Shown here: one piece after another, positions 7,200 to 14,077 of the stretch
Numbering within the stretch: position 1 is the first letter of the stretch
Layout: every line of letters starts with the position of its first letter
NCBI GenBank assembly: GCA_964418485.1
Contig: CAYQMH010000031.1
Location: 1-26,601, forward strand
Length of the DNA: 26,601 nt
Reading direction: 5' to 3'
Source: JAFGHJ01 sp964418485
Lineage (GTDB): Bacteria > Hydrothermota > UBA3072
Translations under genes and position numbers: made by a program
The notes under the pieces: generated by a model
Database searches by the model: none
What the model saw: the letters and a program-made list of their open reading frames with translations, nothing else
What the model was told of the DNA's origin: nothing

Positions 7200-7864
7200 C
7201 TATTAAAAAGTTTGTATTTCTATAGTACTGTCAGTCAATTTTTTGAAAAAATATACTATTTCATTTCTTTGTCTTTTTCTGGTAAATCAAATATCAAAAA
7301 TCAAAAAGCAAAATGACAAGAAAATCTGTTTGTCTGTGGGTCGGTTAGTCCGTTTTAAAAAACACACCAACACACCCACGCACTAACACACTGACAAATT
7401 CTAATTTAATTTTTACATTTTATGGCTTTGCCGCGTTAGGATGCTTTCTGTCAATAACTTAAATTCCACAACTTATTAACTTTTTAGCCGGTTAGAAATC
7501 TCTAAGGTTGCTTGTAATAAAAAAATTCTAAGAATTTTTTTTAAGAATTTTTGGGGTTATAGTTGCTCTATTTCAAGTTCTCCGATTGACAGTTTTCCAT
7601 TAGGGTAAAACGAGGTACCAAAAAAAAGATATACAGGAAAAGACCAGGCATATTGTCAAGCTTTCGTTAAGTTTCTATTAATTAAGGGCTTATATTAAAC
7701 CCTTGTGGATAAGTCTCGTAGCTTAAAAGTTTGCATTTCAATATCTTAAGTTTGGTATTTATTTTTCTTAACAACTTTTCCACATAATTTGTTTTTGCCT
7801 TTTTTGTAATTTGTTTATGGATAGGAAGAAGGTTTTTCCCCATTTTTGTCATTGTGTAGAGTTC
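7200..7864. other. Gene-free AT-rich stretch with degenerate repeats
   Basis: No credible coding region on either strand. It contains an A-rich phrase of ATCAAAAATCAAAAAGCAAAA type near 7286-7320 and an imperfect inverted repeat of GTGGGT/ACCCAC character around 7330-7403 (CAACACACCCACGCACTAAC on one arm). There is also an exact AT palindrome AAAAATTCT-A-AGAATTTTT at 7521-7539, one exact DnaA-box match at 7704-7712 and a weaker one at 7776-7784. It looks like repeat relics between two transcription units. Confidence 0.5.
7704..7712 (-). promoter_or_regulatory. Single consensus DnaA-box match
   Basis: TGTGGATAA is the exact reverse complement of TTATCCACA. A one-mismatch site TTTTCCACA lies at 7776-7784. 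No dnaA or dnaN lies nearby, so this may be chance in AT-rich DNA or a DnaA-regulated site. Confidence 0.25.
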
Positions 7865-7892
7865 TTGACATCCAGTATTTTTCTTTTATAAT
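7865..7892 (+). promoter_or_regulatory. Consensus promoter placed for a leaderless mRNA
   Basis: Perfect TTGACA (7865-7870), 16 bases, perfect TATAAT (7887-7892). The ATG at 7901 starts 8 bases after the -10, where transcription itself should begin. There is no purine-rich site before the ATG, and an in-frame TAA at 7889-7891 inside the -10 rules out an earlier start. Confidence 0.85.
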
Positions 7893-7900
7893 TAATCGAA

Positions 7901-9499
7901 ATGTGTTTTTTATTTTCGTTATTGTCGGTTGTTTGTATTAACGAGGTGATGTCAAACCCGCTCGGTTCCAGTGGAGCTGGCTTTCCTGAGGACAGGAACG
8001 AGTTTGTTGAGATTTTTAATGCTGGTCCTGATACGGTGGATTTGGAGGGGTGGCGGATTACTGATTTCGATGCTGTCGATGAAATTGTGTCTTTTTATTC
8101 TCTTTCCGGTGATTCTAGTGCTGTTCTTATGCCCGGGGAATTCGCTCTTGTTATGGATCCGGAGTATATCGATTCGGGCGAGAATTATATGCCTTATGTA
8201 ATTCCTTCTTGTGTTTTACTAACGGTCGGTAATACTACAATAGGAAACGAACTTTCGACTACGGATCCGATTGCTCTTGTTTCGCCGGATGGTGATACGG
8301 TTTCTACTTATTATAATCCTTTTGATCCGGGAGATGGTATTTCCGTGGAGAGAGTTTACCCTTATGCCGGAGATTTTCCTAAAAATTGGAGTTCTTGTGA
8401 AGATGTTTCGGGTTCGACGCCCGGAAGAAGAAATTCGGTTTATTCGTCTCCCGATTTCTCTCTTGATTCTCTATGGGTTCGTGGCAACAATGTTTATGTT
8501 GTTTTGAGTAATCCTTATGATGTGGAACTTAACGGAACTGTGGAGATTTTCTACGACGAGAACCGTAATAGAAATCTTGATGAAGGAGAGTTAATTGATA
8601 GTTTTGTTTTTGCAGGGGTTGCGCAGGATTCTTCCTGTCGAATAGATTTTTCATTATCTTCTGAAGGTTTTTATGTTCTCGGTTTTGATTTGGTAGAGGG
8701 AACTATTTTTAGAAGAGTTAGAATAGGTGAGGGGATTGCTGATATCATTATAAATGAGGTTATGTATGCTCCTGACGGACCTCCTGAATGGGTAGAACTT
8801 TTTAACCGGTCTCTTTATGATATTTCTCTTGAATCTTTTTCCCTGGATGGTGTTTCTTATACTGGAATAGAAGTCCTTTCGGACGGTTACCTTGTAATAT
8901 CTTCGGATTCGGCTTCCTTTTTAAGTTATTACGGGGGCATTCCTTCTTCTGTTTTGCAGTTGGATTTATCCTTTTTAAACGATGGAGATAGCATTTTTTT
9001 GTTTGATGAAAATGGTTTTGTTTTGGATAAAATGATTTATTCTGGCAATGATACTGAAAGAAATTACTCTTTAGAGAGGATTAATCCGGGTATATCGTCT
9101 GATAATTTTACTAATTGGGGGCAGTCGATACCGGAGGGAGGAACGCCCGGGAACATAAATTCGGTATTTGCCGAATATAAGAGAACGGATGTTGCTCTTG
9201 CTGTGACTCCGAGACATTTTACGCCAGATGGGGATGGGGTGGATGAGACGAGTGTGATTTCTTTCAATCTTCCTTATCTTCGAAATGAAATAACATTGCA
9301 AATATATGATAGGAGAGGACACCTTTTACGGGAACATTCGGATTTGTATGGAGGGGAAACAGGAGAGTGGATATGGGATGGAAAAGACAGTAGAGACGAA
9401 ACAGTACCGACCGGTCTTTACATAATTTTTTTATTGATCGAGGACGCGGACACTGGTGCGAGAAGTATTGAGAAAACGGTAGTTTCGATAGGAAGATAA
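7901..9499 (+). CDS. Secreted protein with two lamin-tail domains and a FlgD-like C-terminal domain
   Basis: Extracellular or cell-surface protein of 532 residues. Lamin-tail (LTD) domain 1 spans about residues 13-175 (CINEVMSNP, NEFVEIFNAG, VDLEGWRITD, ending GSTPGRRNSV). A CARDB-like beta domain follows at about 184-278. LTD domain 2 spans about 282-412 (IIINEVMYAPDGPPEWVELF, ending GGTPGNINSV). The FlgD immunoglobulin-like C-terminus spans about 425-532 (TPDGDGVDET, IYDRRGHLLRE, WDGKDSRDETVPTGLYI). Such C-termini in FCB-type bacteria often serve as secretion or surface-anchoring tags. The N-terminus is odd: only about 11 hydrophobic residues (MCFLFSLLSVV) precede the first LTD strand, with no positive charge, so the export signal is unusually short. 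The mRNA is probably leaderless. No partner gene is obvious. Confidence 0.8.
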   Translation: MCFLFSLLSVVCINEVMSNPLGSSGAGFPEDRNEFVEIFNAGPDTVDLEGWRITDFDAVDEIVSFYSLSGDSSAVLMPGEFALVMDPEYIDSGENYMPYVIPSCVLLTVGNTTIGNELSTTDPIALVSPDGDTVSTYYNPFDPGDGISVERVYPYAGDFPKNWSSCEDVSGSTPGRRNSVYSSPDFSLDSLWVRGNNVYVVLSNPYDVELNGTVEIFYDENRNRNLDEGELIDSFVFAGVAQDSSCRIDFSLSSEGFYVLGFDLVEGTIFRRVRIGEGIADIIINEVMYAPDGPPEWVELFNRSLYDISLESFSLDGVSYTGIEVLSDGYLVISSDSASFLSYYGGIPSSVLQLDLSFLNDGDSIFLFDENGFVLDKMIYSGNDTERNYSLERINPGISSDNFTNWGQSIPEGGTPGNINSVFAEYKRTDVALAVTPRHFTPDGDGVDETSVISFNLPYLRNEITLQIYDRRGHLLREHSDLYGGETGEWIWDGKDSRDETVPTGLYIIFLLIEDADTGARSIEKTVVSIGR

Positions 9500-9542
9500 T
9501 ATTAGGTCTTGGGTTTTAGATTTTAGGAAAAATTAATCAAAA

Positions 9543-10346
9543 TTATTCTTTGCGGGCAGCTAGTACTCGTGTTTCGTTGACTTTATTTTTATATGCTTGA
9601 TAAATATCGAAAGGATATTCTTTTTTATACATTAAATAGTCTTCTTTTAAAACAATATCACATTTACAGTCTGAAAGCAGATTTTCTATTTTGTTCCATT
9701 CTATATGGTCATCAGGATAAACATGTATATCTCCCCATATTTCAAATCGCGGATTTATTATTTTACGGATTCTATAGATATAACTAGATGGTTTTAAAAA
9801 TCTTTTCCAAGTTTTTTTAATCTTAACCAATTTTAAAAATTCGGCATATTCATCACTATTCCAGTAGGATTCGTTAGCTTCTTGATCAATATATATAATG
9901 CCCCCCGGTTTGACTACTCGAACCATCTCCTCAATTATTCGTAGATAATCTGGAACGTGATGTAATACAGAGTAAGTTGCAACAAAATCAAACCGGTTAC
10001 TTTTAATATTGGACAGGTCCTGTCCGTTAATTTTCAGGGTTTCTGACTTACCTGTGTGGCTATATTTGTCTTTGATAAGTGAGAGAAAATTTTCCGTTAT
10101 ATCGGCAGAAACTACGTGAAAACCCAGGTCTATCAAATGTCGTGTAAGATTGCCTGTGCCGCAACCGTAATCGAGTGCTTCTTTTTGGGTTAAAGAAGTT
10201 TTAAGATATTTAATCGCCAGCGATAGATGTTTACGTAGACGTTCTTGTTCTATAGGACTAAAAATATCACCATGCATTTGCTCATATTTTTTATAGTTTC
10301 TATCATAGGACCTTATATTATATTCGATTAACTTTTCTTTTTTCAT
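9543..10346 (-). CDS. Class I SAM-dependent methyltransferase
   Basis: Rossmann-fold methyltransferase of 267 residues if started at the ATG at 10346. Motif I is ALDYGCGTGNL, followed by VVSADITENFL (acidic residue for the ribose), NRFDFVATYSVLHHVPDY (motif IV region) and MVRVVKPGGIIYIDQEA. The C-terminal 90 residues are basic and aromatic and may bind substrate. Substrate unknown; the adjacent polysaccharide locus suggests a sugar, lipid or small-molecule target. An in-frame TTG at 10403 would add 19 residues and overlap the upstream gene by 38 bases; I prefer the ATG, 19 bases after that gene's stop. Neither has a good ribosome-binding site. Probably cotranscribed with the methyltransferase upstream. 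Confidence 0.8.
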   Translation of the reverse strand: MKKEKLIEYNIRSYDRNYKKYEQMHGDIFSPIEQERLRKHLSLAIKYLKTSLTQKEALDYGCGTGNLTRHLIDLGFHVVSADITENFLSLIKDKYSHTGKSETLKINGQDLSNIKSNRFDFVATYSVLHHVPDYLRIIEEMVRVVKPGGIIYIDQEANESYWNSDEYAEFLKLVKIKKTWKRFLKPSSYIYRIRKIINPRFEIWGDIHVYPDDHIEWNKIENLLSDCKCDIVLKEDYLMYKKEYPFDIYQAYKNKVNETRVLAARKE

Positions 10347-10365
10347 ATAAAATTTTTTTGCTGGT

Positions 10366-10869
10366 TTAGAATAGTTCCTCTTCGGGGGCGAATTTTCTTC
10401 CAATCACAATATTCCCGTTTCTTTCCGTTTTCATCATAGTATTTAAAAGTCTTTCCTGGGTTTTCGTCCGCTCGATGTTTGATTCTGTTATGATTACAAG
10501 TCCTTCGTCTTTTAAAACCCTCATAGCTTCTTTATAAGCTATAAGAGGTTCGGTGCCGAACTGCTGGAGCCAGGAAACGGAATAAAGGAAAAGTACCCCG
10601 TCGATATATTGTTCCGGGAAGGGTAAGCTTGCAGCGTCCGCTTTTATTGGAATTATTCTTTCCGAGTTTTTTTCGCTTATCTTATTGCTTTTAACGGAAT
10701 CGGTAAGTTTATCTTTAAACTGAGTCATTTTTTGGTATCGGTCTATCGCGAAAACAGTGGTTCCCTTCGATGCCAGTGTTATTGAAGGTTCGATATTATC
10801 CCAGCAACCTATATCGATTACTTTTTTCCCCGGTCCAAAAAATGGGATAGCTGTTAGATTTTCTTTCAT
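10366..10869 (-). CDS. Short SAM methyltransferase-like protein with altered motif I
   Basis: Protein of 167 residues, close to the minimal Rossmann core. KKVIDIGCWDNIEPS is at the motif I position, but the usual GxG after GC is replaced by WDN. TTVFAIDRY supplies the motif II acidic residue, IIPIKADAASLPFPEQYIDG motif III-IV, and AMRVLKDEGLVIITES the strand-4/5 region. It stops soon after this, lacking the last strands and any substrate domain found in full-length members. It may be a truncated enzyme, a partner subunit or an atypical methyltransferase. The ATG has no Shine-Dalgarno, and a promoter places the transcript start next to it. Confidence 0.65.
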   Translation of the reverse strand: MKENLTAIPFFGPGKKVIDIGCWDNIEPSITLASKGTTVFAIDRYQKMTQFKDKLTDSVKSNKISEKNSERIIPIKADAASLPFPEQYIDGVLFLYSVSWLQQFGTEPLIAYKEAMRVLKDEGLVIITESNIERTKTQERLLNTMMKTERNGNIVIGRKFAPEEELF

Positions 10870-10876
10870 TGAGAGA

Positions 10877-10904
10877 AAGTTAAATTATTAGTCTTTGCTG
10901 TCAA
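10877..10904 (-). promoter_or_regulatory. Candidate leaderless promoter for the short methyltransferase gene
   Basis: Perfect TTGACA (10904-10899), 16 bases, TAACTT (10882-10877; weak -10 but TAxxxT). The ATG at 10869 begins 7 bases after the -10, and no Shine-Dalgarno is present. Confidence 0.55.
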
Positions 10905-10954
10905 GGTCTATTCGGTCTGTTGTTTGCTTTGGTAAAAATACAATGAAATTATTT

Positions 10955-11773
10955 TTATTTTGTAAACTCAAGTACGAAAGCCCAACAAAGTTTTCTTAAA
11001 GCAGGAATTTTGTTGATAAATAGAAAATCGAGTCTGTCCATTTTGGAAGAGAATTTATTTAAAAATGGTATCACCATAAATTTCCCAAGTAATTGAAAAT
11101 AGTATATCCTGTGAGTTGAAAAATTACGGGAAAATTTATACACTTCTTTGTCGCTTAAGGAGCCCCCTCCCGGAGATTCATGACAGGCTTTAGGAATTAA
11201 ACTTCTAAAAGCCATAATTCCTCTGAAAGGAATTCTTGGTTCAAGAAAAATTGCTTTTCCTCCGGGTTTTAATACACGTTGTATTTCTTTACCCGCAAGT
11301 TCTAAATTTAGATGATGTAACCTTACGAGACTAACTGCATAATCGAATGTATTGTCATTAAATGACATATCCTGTACTGACATGACTTTAAAATTTATAG
11401 AACGAGAAACATTGTTAAATTCAGCGTTCTTTTTTGCAAGTTCTATCGTCTTAGGCGATATGTCTATACCTGTGATTAAAGCTCCTCTTTTTGCGAGTTT
11501 TACCGAGGTAAAGCCCCATCCGCAGCAGCAATCAATTATATGTTTACTTTTAACATCTTCTAATAGTGAGTAAAAGAATTTATGTCTGGGTGGAAAGGGT
11601 TCGTTTTCATCGTATCGGAATAGATTTTCGTCAAAATTTTGCAAGTATTTTTCTGCTTCTTTATCATAAAATTCTCTTTCAAGTTTATCTTTCTCACCAA
11701 CATTTTCGGGCTTTTTTAAAGGGTTATCTATTGTTTTGAGAATTTTTCTGATATTTTTAAAATATTTATACAT
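10955..11773 (-). CDS. Class I SAM-dependent methyltransferase (type 11-like)
   Basis: Cytosolic methyltransferase of 272 residues. Motif I is HIIDCCCGWGFTSVKLA (about 78-94), with three consecutive cysteines in place of the usual DxGCG start. ALITGIDISPKTIELAKKNA supplies the ribose-binding acidic residue. FNDNTFDYAVSLVRLHHLN and EIQRVLKPGGKAIFLEPRIP cover motifs IV and V. The C-terminus is basic and hydrophobic (residues about 200-272) and may contact a membrane or lipid-linked substrate. It is the first of three methyltransferase genes on this strand, with its own promoter; the next starts 85 bases downstream with a separate one. Substrate unknown. Confidence 0.82.
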   Translation of the reverse strand: MYKYFKNIRKILKTIDNPLKKPENVGEKDKLEREFYDKEAEKYLQNFDENLFRYDENEPFPPRHKFFYSLLEDVKSKHIIDCCCGWGFTSVKLAKRGALITGIDISPKTIELAKKNAEFNNVSRSINFKVMSVQDMSFNDNTFDYAVSLVRLHHLNLELAGKEIQRVLKPGGKAIFLEPRIPFRGIMAFRSLIPKACHESPGGGSLSDKEVYKFSRNFSTHRIYYFQLLGKFMVIPFLNKFSSKMDRLDFLFINKIPALRKLCWAFVLEFTK

Positions 11774-11782
11774 ATTTGTACG

Positions 11783-11810
11783 AATATAGGAAAAAATATT
11801 TTAAAATCAA
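11783..11810 (-). promoter_or_regulatory. Candidate promoter of the methyltransferase gene
   Basis: TTGATT (11810-11805), 16 bases, TATATT (11788-11783). The ATG at 11773 begins 9 bases after the -10, with no Shine-Dalgarno, so the leader would be zero to three bases. Confidence 0.6.
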
Positions 11811-11908
11811 GTATTTTAATGTTTAATTGTTTTTAATTTATATATTGTTTATCCTCATTAAATTCAAATCAAGATAGTGTTTGGGATTTATTTAAAACAA
11901 AATATTGT

Positions 11909-11950
11909 TTTTTTCTCTGTGTCTTTGTGCTCTTTGTGTGAGAATAATTT
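11909..11950 (-). repeat. Dispersed CACAAAG-type repeat, copy 2 (inverted relative to copy 3)
   Basis: Read on the minus strand, this begins TTATTCTCACACAAAGAGC and continues with ACAAAGACACAGAG. The plus-strand copy at 13362-13402 shares the TATTCTCACACA start and the ACAAAG core. The two copies flank the dehydrogenase gene in inverted orientation. Confidence 0.55.
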
Positions 11951-11974
11951 GGAGTTGGGGATGGGTGGGCAGTC

Positions 11975-12002
11975 TTGACACAAAGTAAAGTATTGATATA
12001 TT
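11975..12002 (+). promoter_or_regulatory. Promoter of the polysaccharide locus, placed for a leaderless mRNA
   Basis: Perfect TTGACA (11975-11980), 16 bases, TATATT (11997-12002). The ATG at 12009 begins 6 bases after the -10, with no Shine-Dalgarno, so the transcript should start at or just inside the start codon. Confidence 0.75.
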
Positions 12003-12008
12003 GGATTT

Positions 12009-13307
12009 ATGGAAAATAGTAAAGAAATACGTGAAGAAGTTCTCGGAATAATTGGATTGGGGTATGTTGGTTTGCCCCTTGCTATGGAATTTGTTCGTGC
12101 CGGTTACAAAACAATTGGTTTTGACGTCGATGTTAAAAAGATTGATAAACTTTCAAGAGGAGAGATTTATTTAAAGCACATACAAGAGGACAGAGTCAAA
12201 GATTTTTTTAATTCCGGTCTTTTTACTGCGACTAGTGATTTTTTTAGGTTGAATGAAGTTGATCTGGTTTCTATTTGTGTTCCTACTCCGCTTGACAAAT
12301 ACCGTCAGCCTGATTTGTCCTTCGTTGAGAATTCAGCTAAAGCGGTAGCGGAAAATTTAAAACAGGGAGCCATAGTTGTTCTCGAATCTACCGTTTATCC
12401 CGGTACTACCAGGGAAGTTTTGCTCCCGATACTGGAAACTGGTGGTAATAAATTAGATATTGATTTTTTCCTCACGTTCTCCCCTGAAAGAGAGGACCCG
12501 GGTAATGAGAAATTCAACACGAAAAATATCCCTAAAGTAATTGGAGGCGTTAGCGAACAGTCGAGAAAGAAAGTTGTCGAAATTTATAAGAATATTTTCG
12601 ATGAAATTGTAGAGGTTTCGTCTGCCGAGGTAGCGGAAGCTACAAAGATATTAGAGAACACTTTTCGTTCTGTAAATATTGCTCTTGTAAATGAGCTTAA
12701 GATTATATTTGACAAGATGGGAATAAACGTGTGGGAAGTTATTGAGGCAGCTAAGACGAAACCTTTTGGTTTTACTCCTTTTTATCCTGGTCCGGGTCTT
12801 GGAGGACATTGTATTCCGATAGATCCATTTTATCTCTCCTGGAAAGCGAAGAAGTTTGGAATTAATACGCGATTCATAGAGCTTGCCGGTGAAATTAATA
12901 CAATGATGCCGGAATACGTTGTAATGAAAACCATATCCGCTTTAAATAAGCATAAAAAATCGTTGAAAGAATCTAAAATCCTTGTTATCGGTATAGCCTA
13001 TAAAAAAGACATCGATGATTCCAGAGAATCTCCGGGTATAAAGATAATAGAGCTTCTTCAGGATGGTGGAGCAGAAGTTTCCTATCATGACCCTTATATT
13101 CCGGAGATATATGATATGAGGCAGACGGATTTAGTGATGAGTTCTGTAAAATTAACAGAAGGATTTCTAAAAGAACAGGATGCGGTTATTATAGTTACAG
13201 CTCATTCAAATATAGATTACAAAAATATTGTTAATAATTCTTCGGTTGTTATAGATACACGTAACGCACTTTCCGATATTAAAAGTCATAAGATTTTCAG
13301 AGCATAG
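12009..13307 (+). CDS. UDP-N-acetylhexosamine (or UDP-glucose) 6-dehydrogenase, WbpA/WecC type
   Basis: Oxidises C6 of a UDP-sugar to a uronic acid with two NAD+. The 432 residues match the UDPGDH family. The NAD-binding GLGYVG is at 16-21 and FDVD follows strand 2. The block GEIYLKHI is characteristic of WbpA-like UDP-GlcNAc dehydrogenases. CVPTPLDKYRQPDLSFV and ESTVYPGTTREV follow, and the catalytic Cys268 is in GGHCIPIDPFYL. VIGIAYKKDIDDSRESP belongs to the C-terminal domain. Together with the 2-epimerase at 14078 it could give UDP-ManNAcA, or a UDP-GlcNAcA-derived sugar. The two cannot be told apart by eye, so I give no symbol. First gene of the locus. Confidence 0.9.
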   Translation: MENSKEIREEVLGIIGLGYVGLPLAMEFVRAGYKTIGFDVDVKKIDKLSRGEIYLKHIQEDRVKDFFNSGLFTATSDFFRLNEVDLVSICVPTPLDKYRQPDLSFVENSAKAVAENLKQGAIVVLESTVYPGTTREVLLPILETGGNKLDIDFFLTFSPEREDPGNEKFNTKNIPKVIGGVSEQSRKKVVEIYKNIFDEIVEVSSAEVAEATKILENTFRSVNIALVNELKIIFDKMGINVWEVIEAAKTKPFGFTPFYPGPGLGGHCIPIDPFYLSWKAKKFGINTRFIELAGEINTMMPEYVVMKTISALNKHKKSLKESKILVIGIAYKKDIDDSRESPGIKIIELLQDGGAEVSYHDPYIPEIYDMRQTDLVMSSVKLTEGFLKEQDAVIIVTAHSNIDYKNIVNNSSVVIDTRNALSDIKSHKIFRA

Positions 13308-13308
13308 C

Positions 13309-13321
13309 GCGGCTAAGCCGC
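13309..13321. repeat. Small GC-rich hairpin after the dehydrogenase gene
   Basis: GCGGC-TAA-GCCGC starts two bases after the stop codon. No T-run follows, so it is a weak terminator candidate or a repeat remnant. Confidence 0.35.
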
Positions 13322-13330
13322 TTAAATTCA

Positions 13331-13440
13331 TCGCAAAAACGCAGAGGTCGCAAAGGAAAAAATATTCTCACACAGAGCGCATAAAGAACACAAAGAAAAA
13401 CAATTTATTTAACCACGAAACACACTAAACACACTAAATA
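13331..13440 (+). repeat. Cluster of three related ACAC/AAAG intergenic repeats
   Basis: Three short units follow one another: CGCAAAAACGCAGAGGTCGC (13332-13351 and onward to CAAAGG), then CACACAGAGCGCATAAAGAA with ACAAAG (13371-13396), then AACCACGAAACACACTAAAC with ACACTAAATA (13411-13440). The middle unit matches the inverted copy at 11909-11950. The cluster separates the dehydrogenase gene from the toxin-antitoxin pair. Confidence 0.5.
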
Positions 13441-13483
13441 TTTTTGTATTTTAAAACGAGGTTGTACTTTTATAGTTTAACTC

Positions 13484-13511
13484 TTGTCAAAATGGAAAAA
13501 ATAATTATCTT
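13484..13511 (+). promoter_or_regulatory. Promoter of the hicBA pair
   Basis: TTGTCA (13484-13489), 16 bases, TATCTT (13506-13511). A leader of about 40 bases follows, with AGGAGG at 13546-13551 before the ATG at 13559. A closely similar promoter lies at 15163-15190. Confidence 0.6.
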
Positions 13512-13558
13512 ATTCTTAAAATATATTTATAAGAAGGATAAACTTAGGAGGTAGGAGA

Positions 13559-13783
13559 ATGTGTTATAAGGTTAATGTTATAGTTGAGAAAGATGAGCAT
13601 GGATATTATGCTTACTGTCCGGAACTTGAAGGATGTCAGACACAGGGTGATTCATTAGAAGAAACATTGGAAAACATAAAAGAGGCTATTGAACTGTATT
13701 TGGATACATTGTCGGAAGATGAGATAAAGGATTTTTTAAGCAAAGAAATTTTAACCACATCTCTACAAGTTCAAGTTGGCTAA
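13559..13783 (+). CDS. hicB: HicB-type antitoxin
   Basis: Antitoxin of a type II toxin-antitoxin pair, 74 residues. The HicB partial RNase-H-like fold is clear: VNVIVEKDEHGYYAYCPELE, then GCQTQGDSLEETLENIKEAI and ELYLDTL. It would bind and block the HicA ribonuclease. There is no obvious DNA-binding domain after the fold, only a short tail (DFLSKEILTTSLQVQVG), so repression of its own promoter, if any, would need a ribbon-helix-helix or helix-turn-helix that I do not see. A strong ribosome-binding site (AGGAGGTAGGAGA) precedes the ATG. Its stop overlaps the hicA start by 8 bases. The pair interrupts the nucleotide-sugar genes of the polysaccharide locus. Confidence 0.92.
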   Translation: MCYKVNVIVEKDEHGYYAYCPELEGCQTQGDSLEETLENIKEAIELYLDTLSEDEIKDFLSKEILTTSLQVQVG

Positions 13784-13970
13784 ATTACCGAAATTAACTG
13801 CAAGGGAAGCAGAAAAATTATTATTAAATTCTAAGTTTAAAATGGTTAGAAGTAAAGGAAGTCACAGGATATATATTAAAGGAAATAAAAGAATAGTTAT
13901 TCCCTTTCATGGTAATAAGGTATTGCATCCTAAGATTGTCAAACAGGTATTTAAGAATATTTCAGAATAA
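13776..13970 (+). CDS. hicA: HicA-type mRNA interferase toxin
   Basis: Small double-stranded-RNA-binding-fold ribonuclease that cuts mRNA when released from HicB. The 64 residues are normal length. KLTAREAEKLLLNSKFKMVR is helix 1 and strand 1; KGSHRIYIK carries the catalytic histidine (His30); IVIPFHGNKVLHPKIVKQVF is the typical C-terminal block. The start is TTG at 13776 within the hicB coding end, with no ribosome-binding site of its own, so translation is probably coupled to hicB and toxin output kept low. Gene order is antitoxin first, the less common order in the textbook E. coli locus but frequent elsewhere. All key residues are present, so it looks active. Confidence 0.92.
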   Translation: MAKLPKLTAREAEKLLLNSKFKMVRSKGSHRIYIKGNKRIVIPFHGNKVLHPKIVKQVFKNISE

Positions 13971-14077
13971 ACAACAGGAACCCCCATATTTGGATATTCA
14001 ATATTTTACGATAAGAAAAAATATGAGGAAATTTTTAATCCCGAAGTATATTAGGCGTTTATATTGGAGTTGGTAGG

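Noticed and set aside
10347..10403. TTG start adding 19 residues to the 267-residue methyltransferase
   Set aside because: It overlaps the upstream gene by 38 bases and the added residues lie outside the conserved fold. The ATG is preferred, though neither start has a ribosome-binding site.
13309..13321. Rho-independent terminator of the dehydrogenase gene
   Set aside because: The 5-bp stem has no following T-run, so it was listed as a hairpin only.
13331..13440. CRISPR array or tandem repeat
   Set aside because: The units are dissimilar in length and sequence, without regular spacers, and no cas genes are present.
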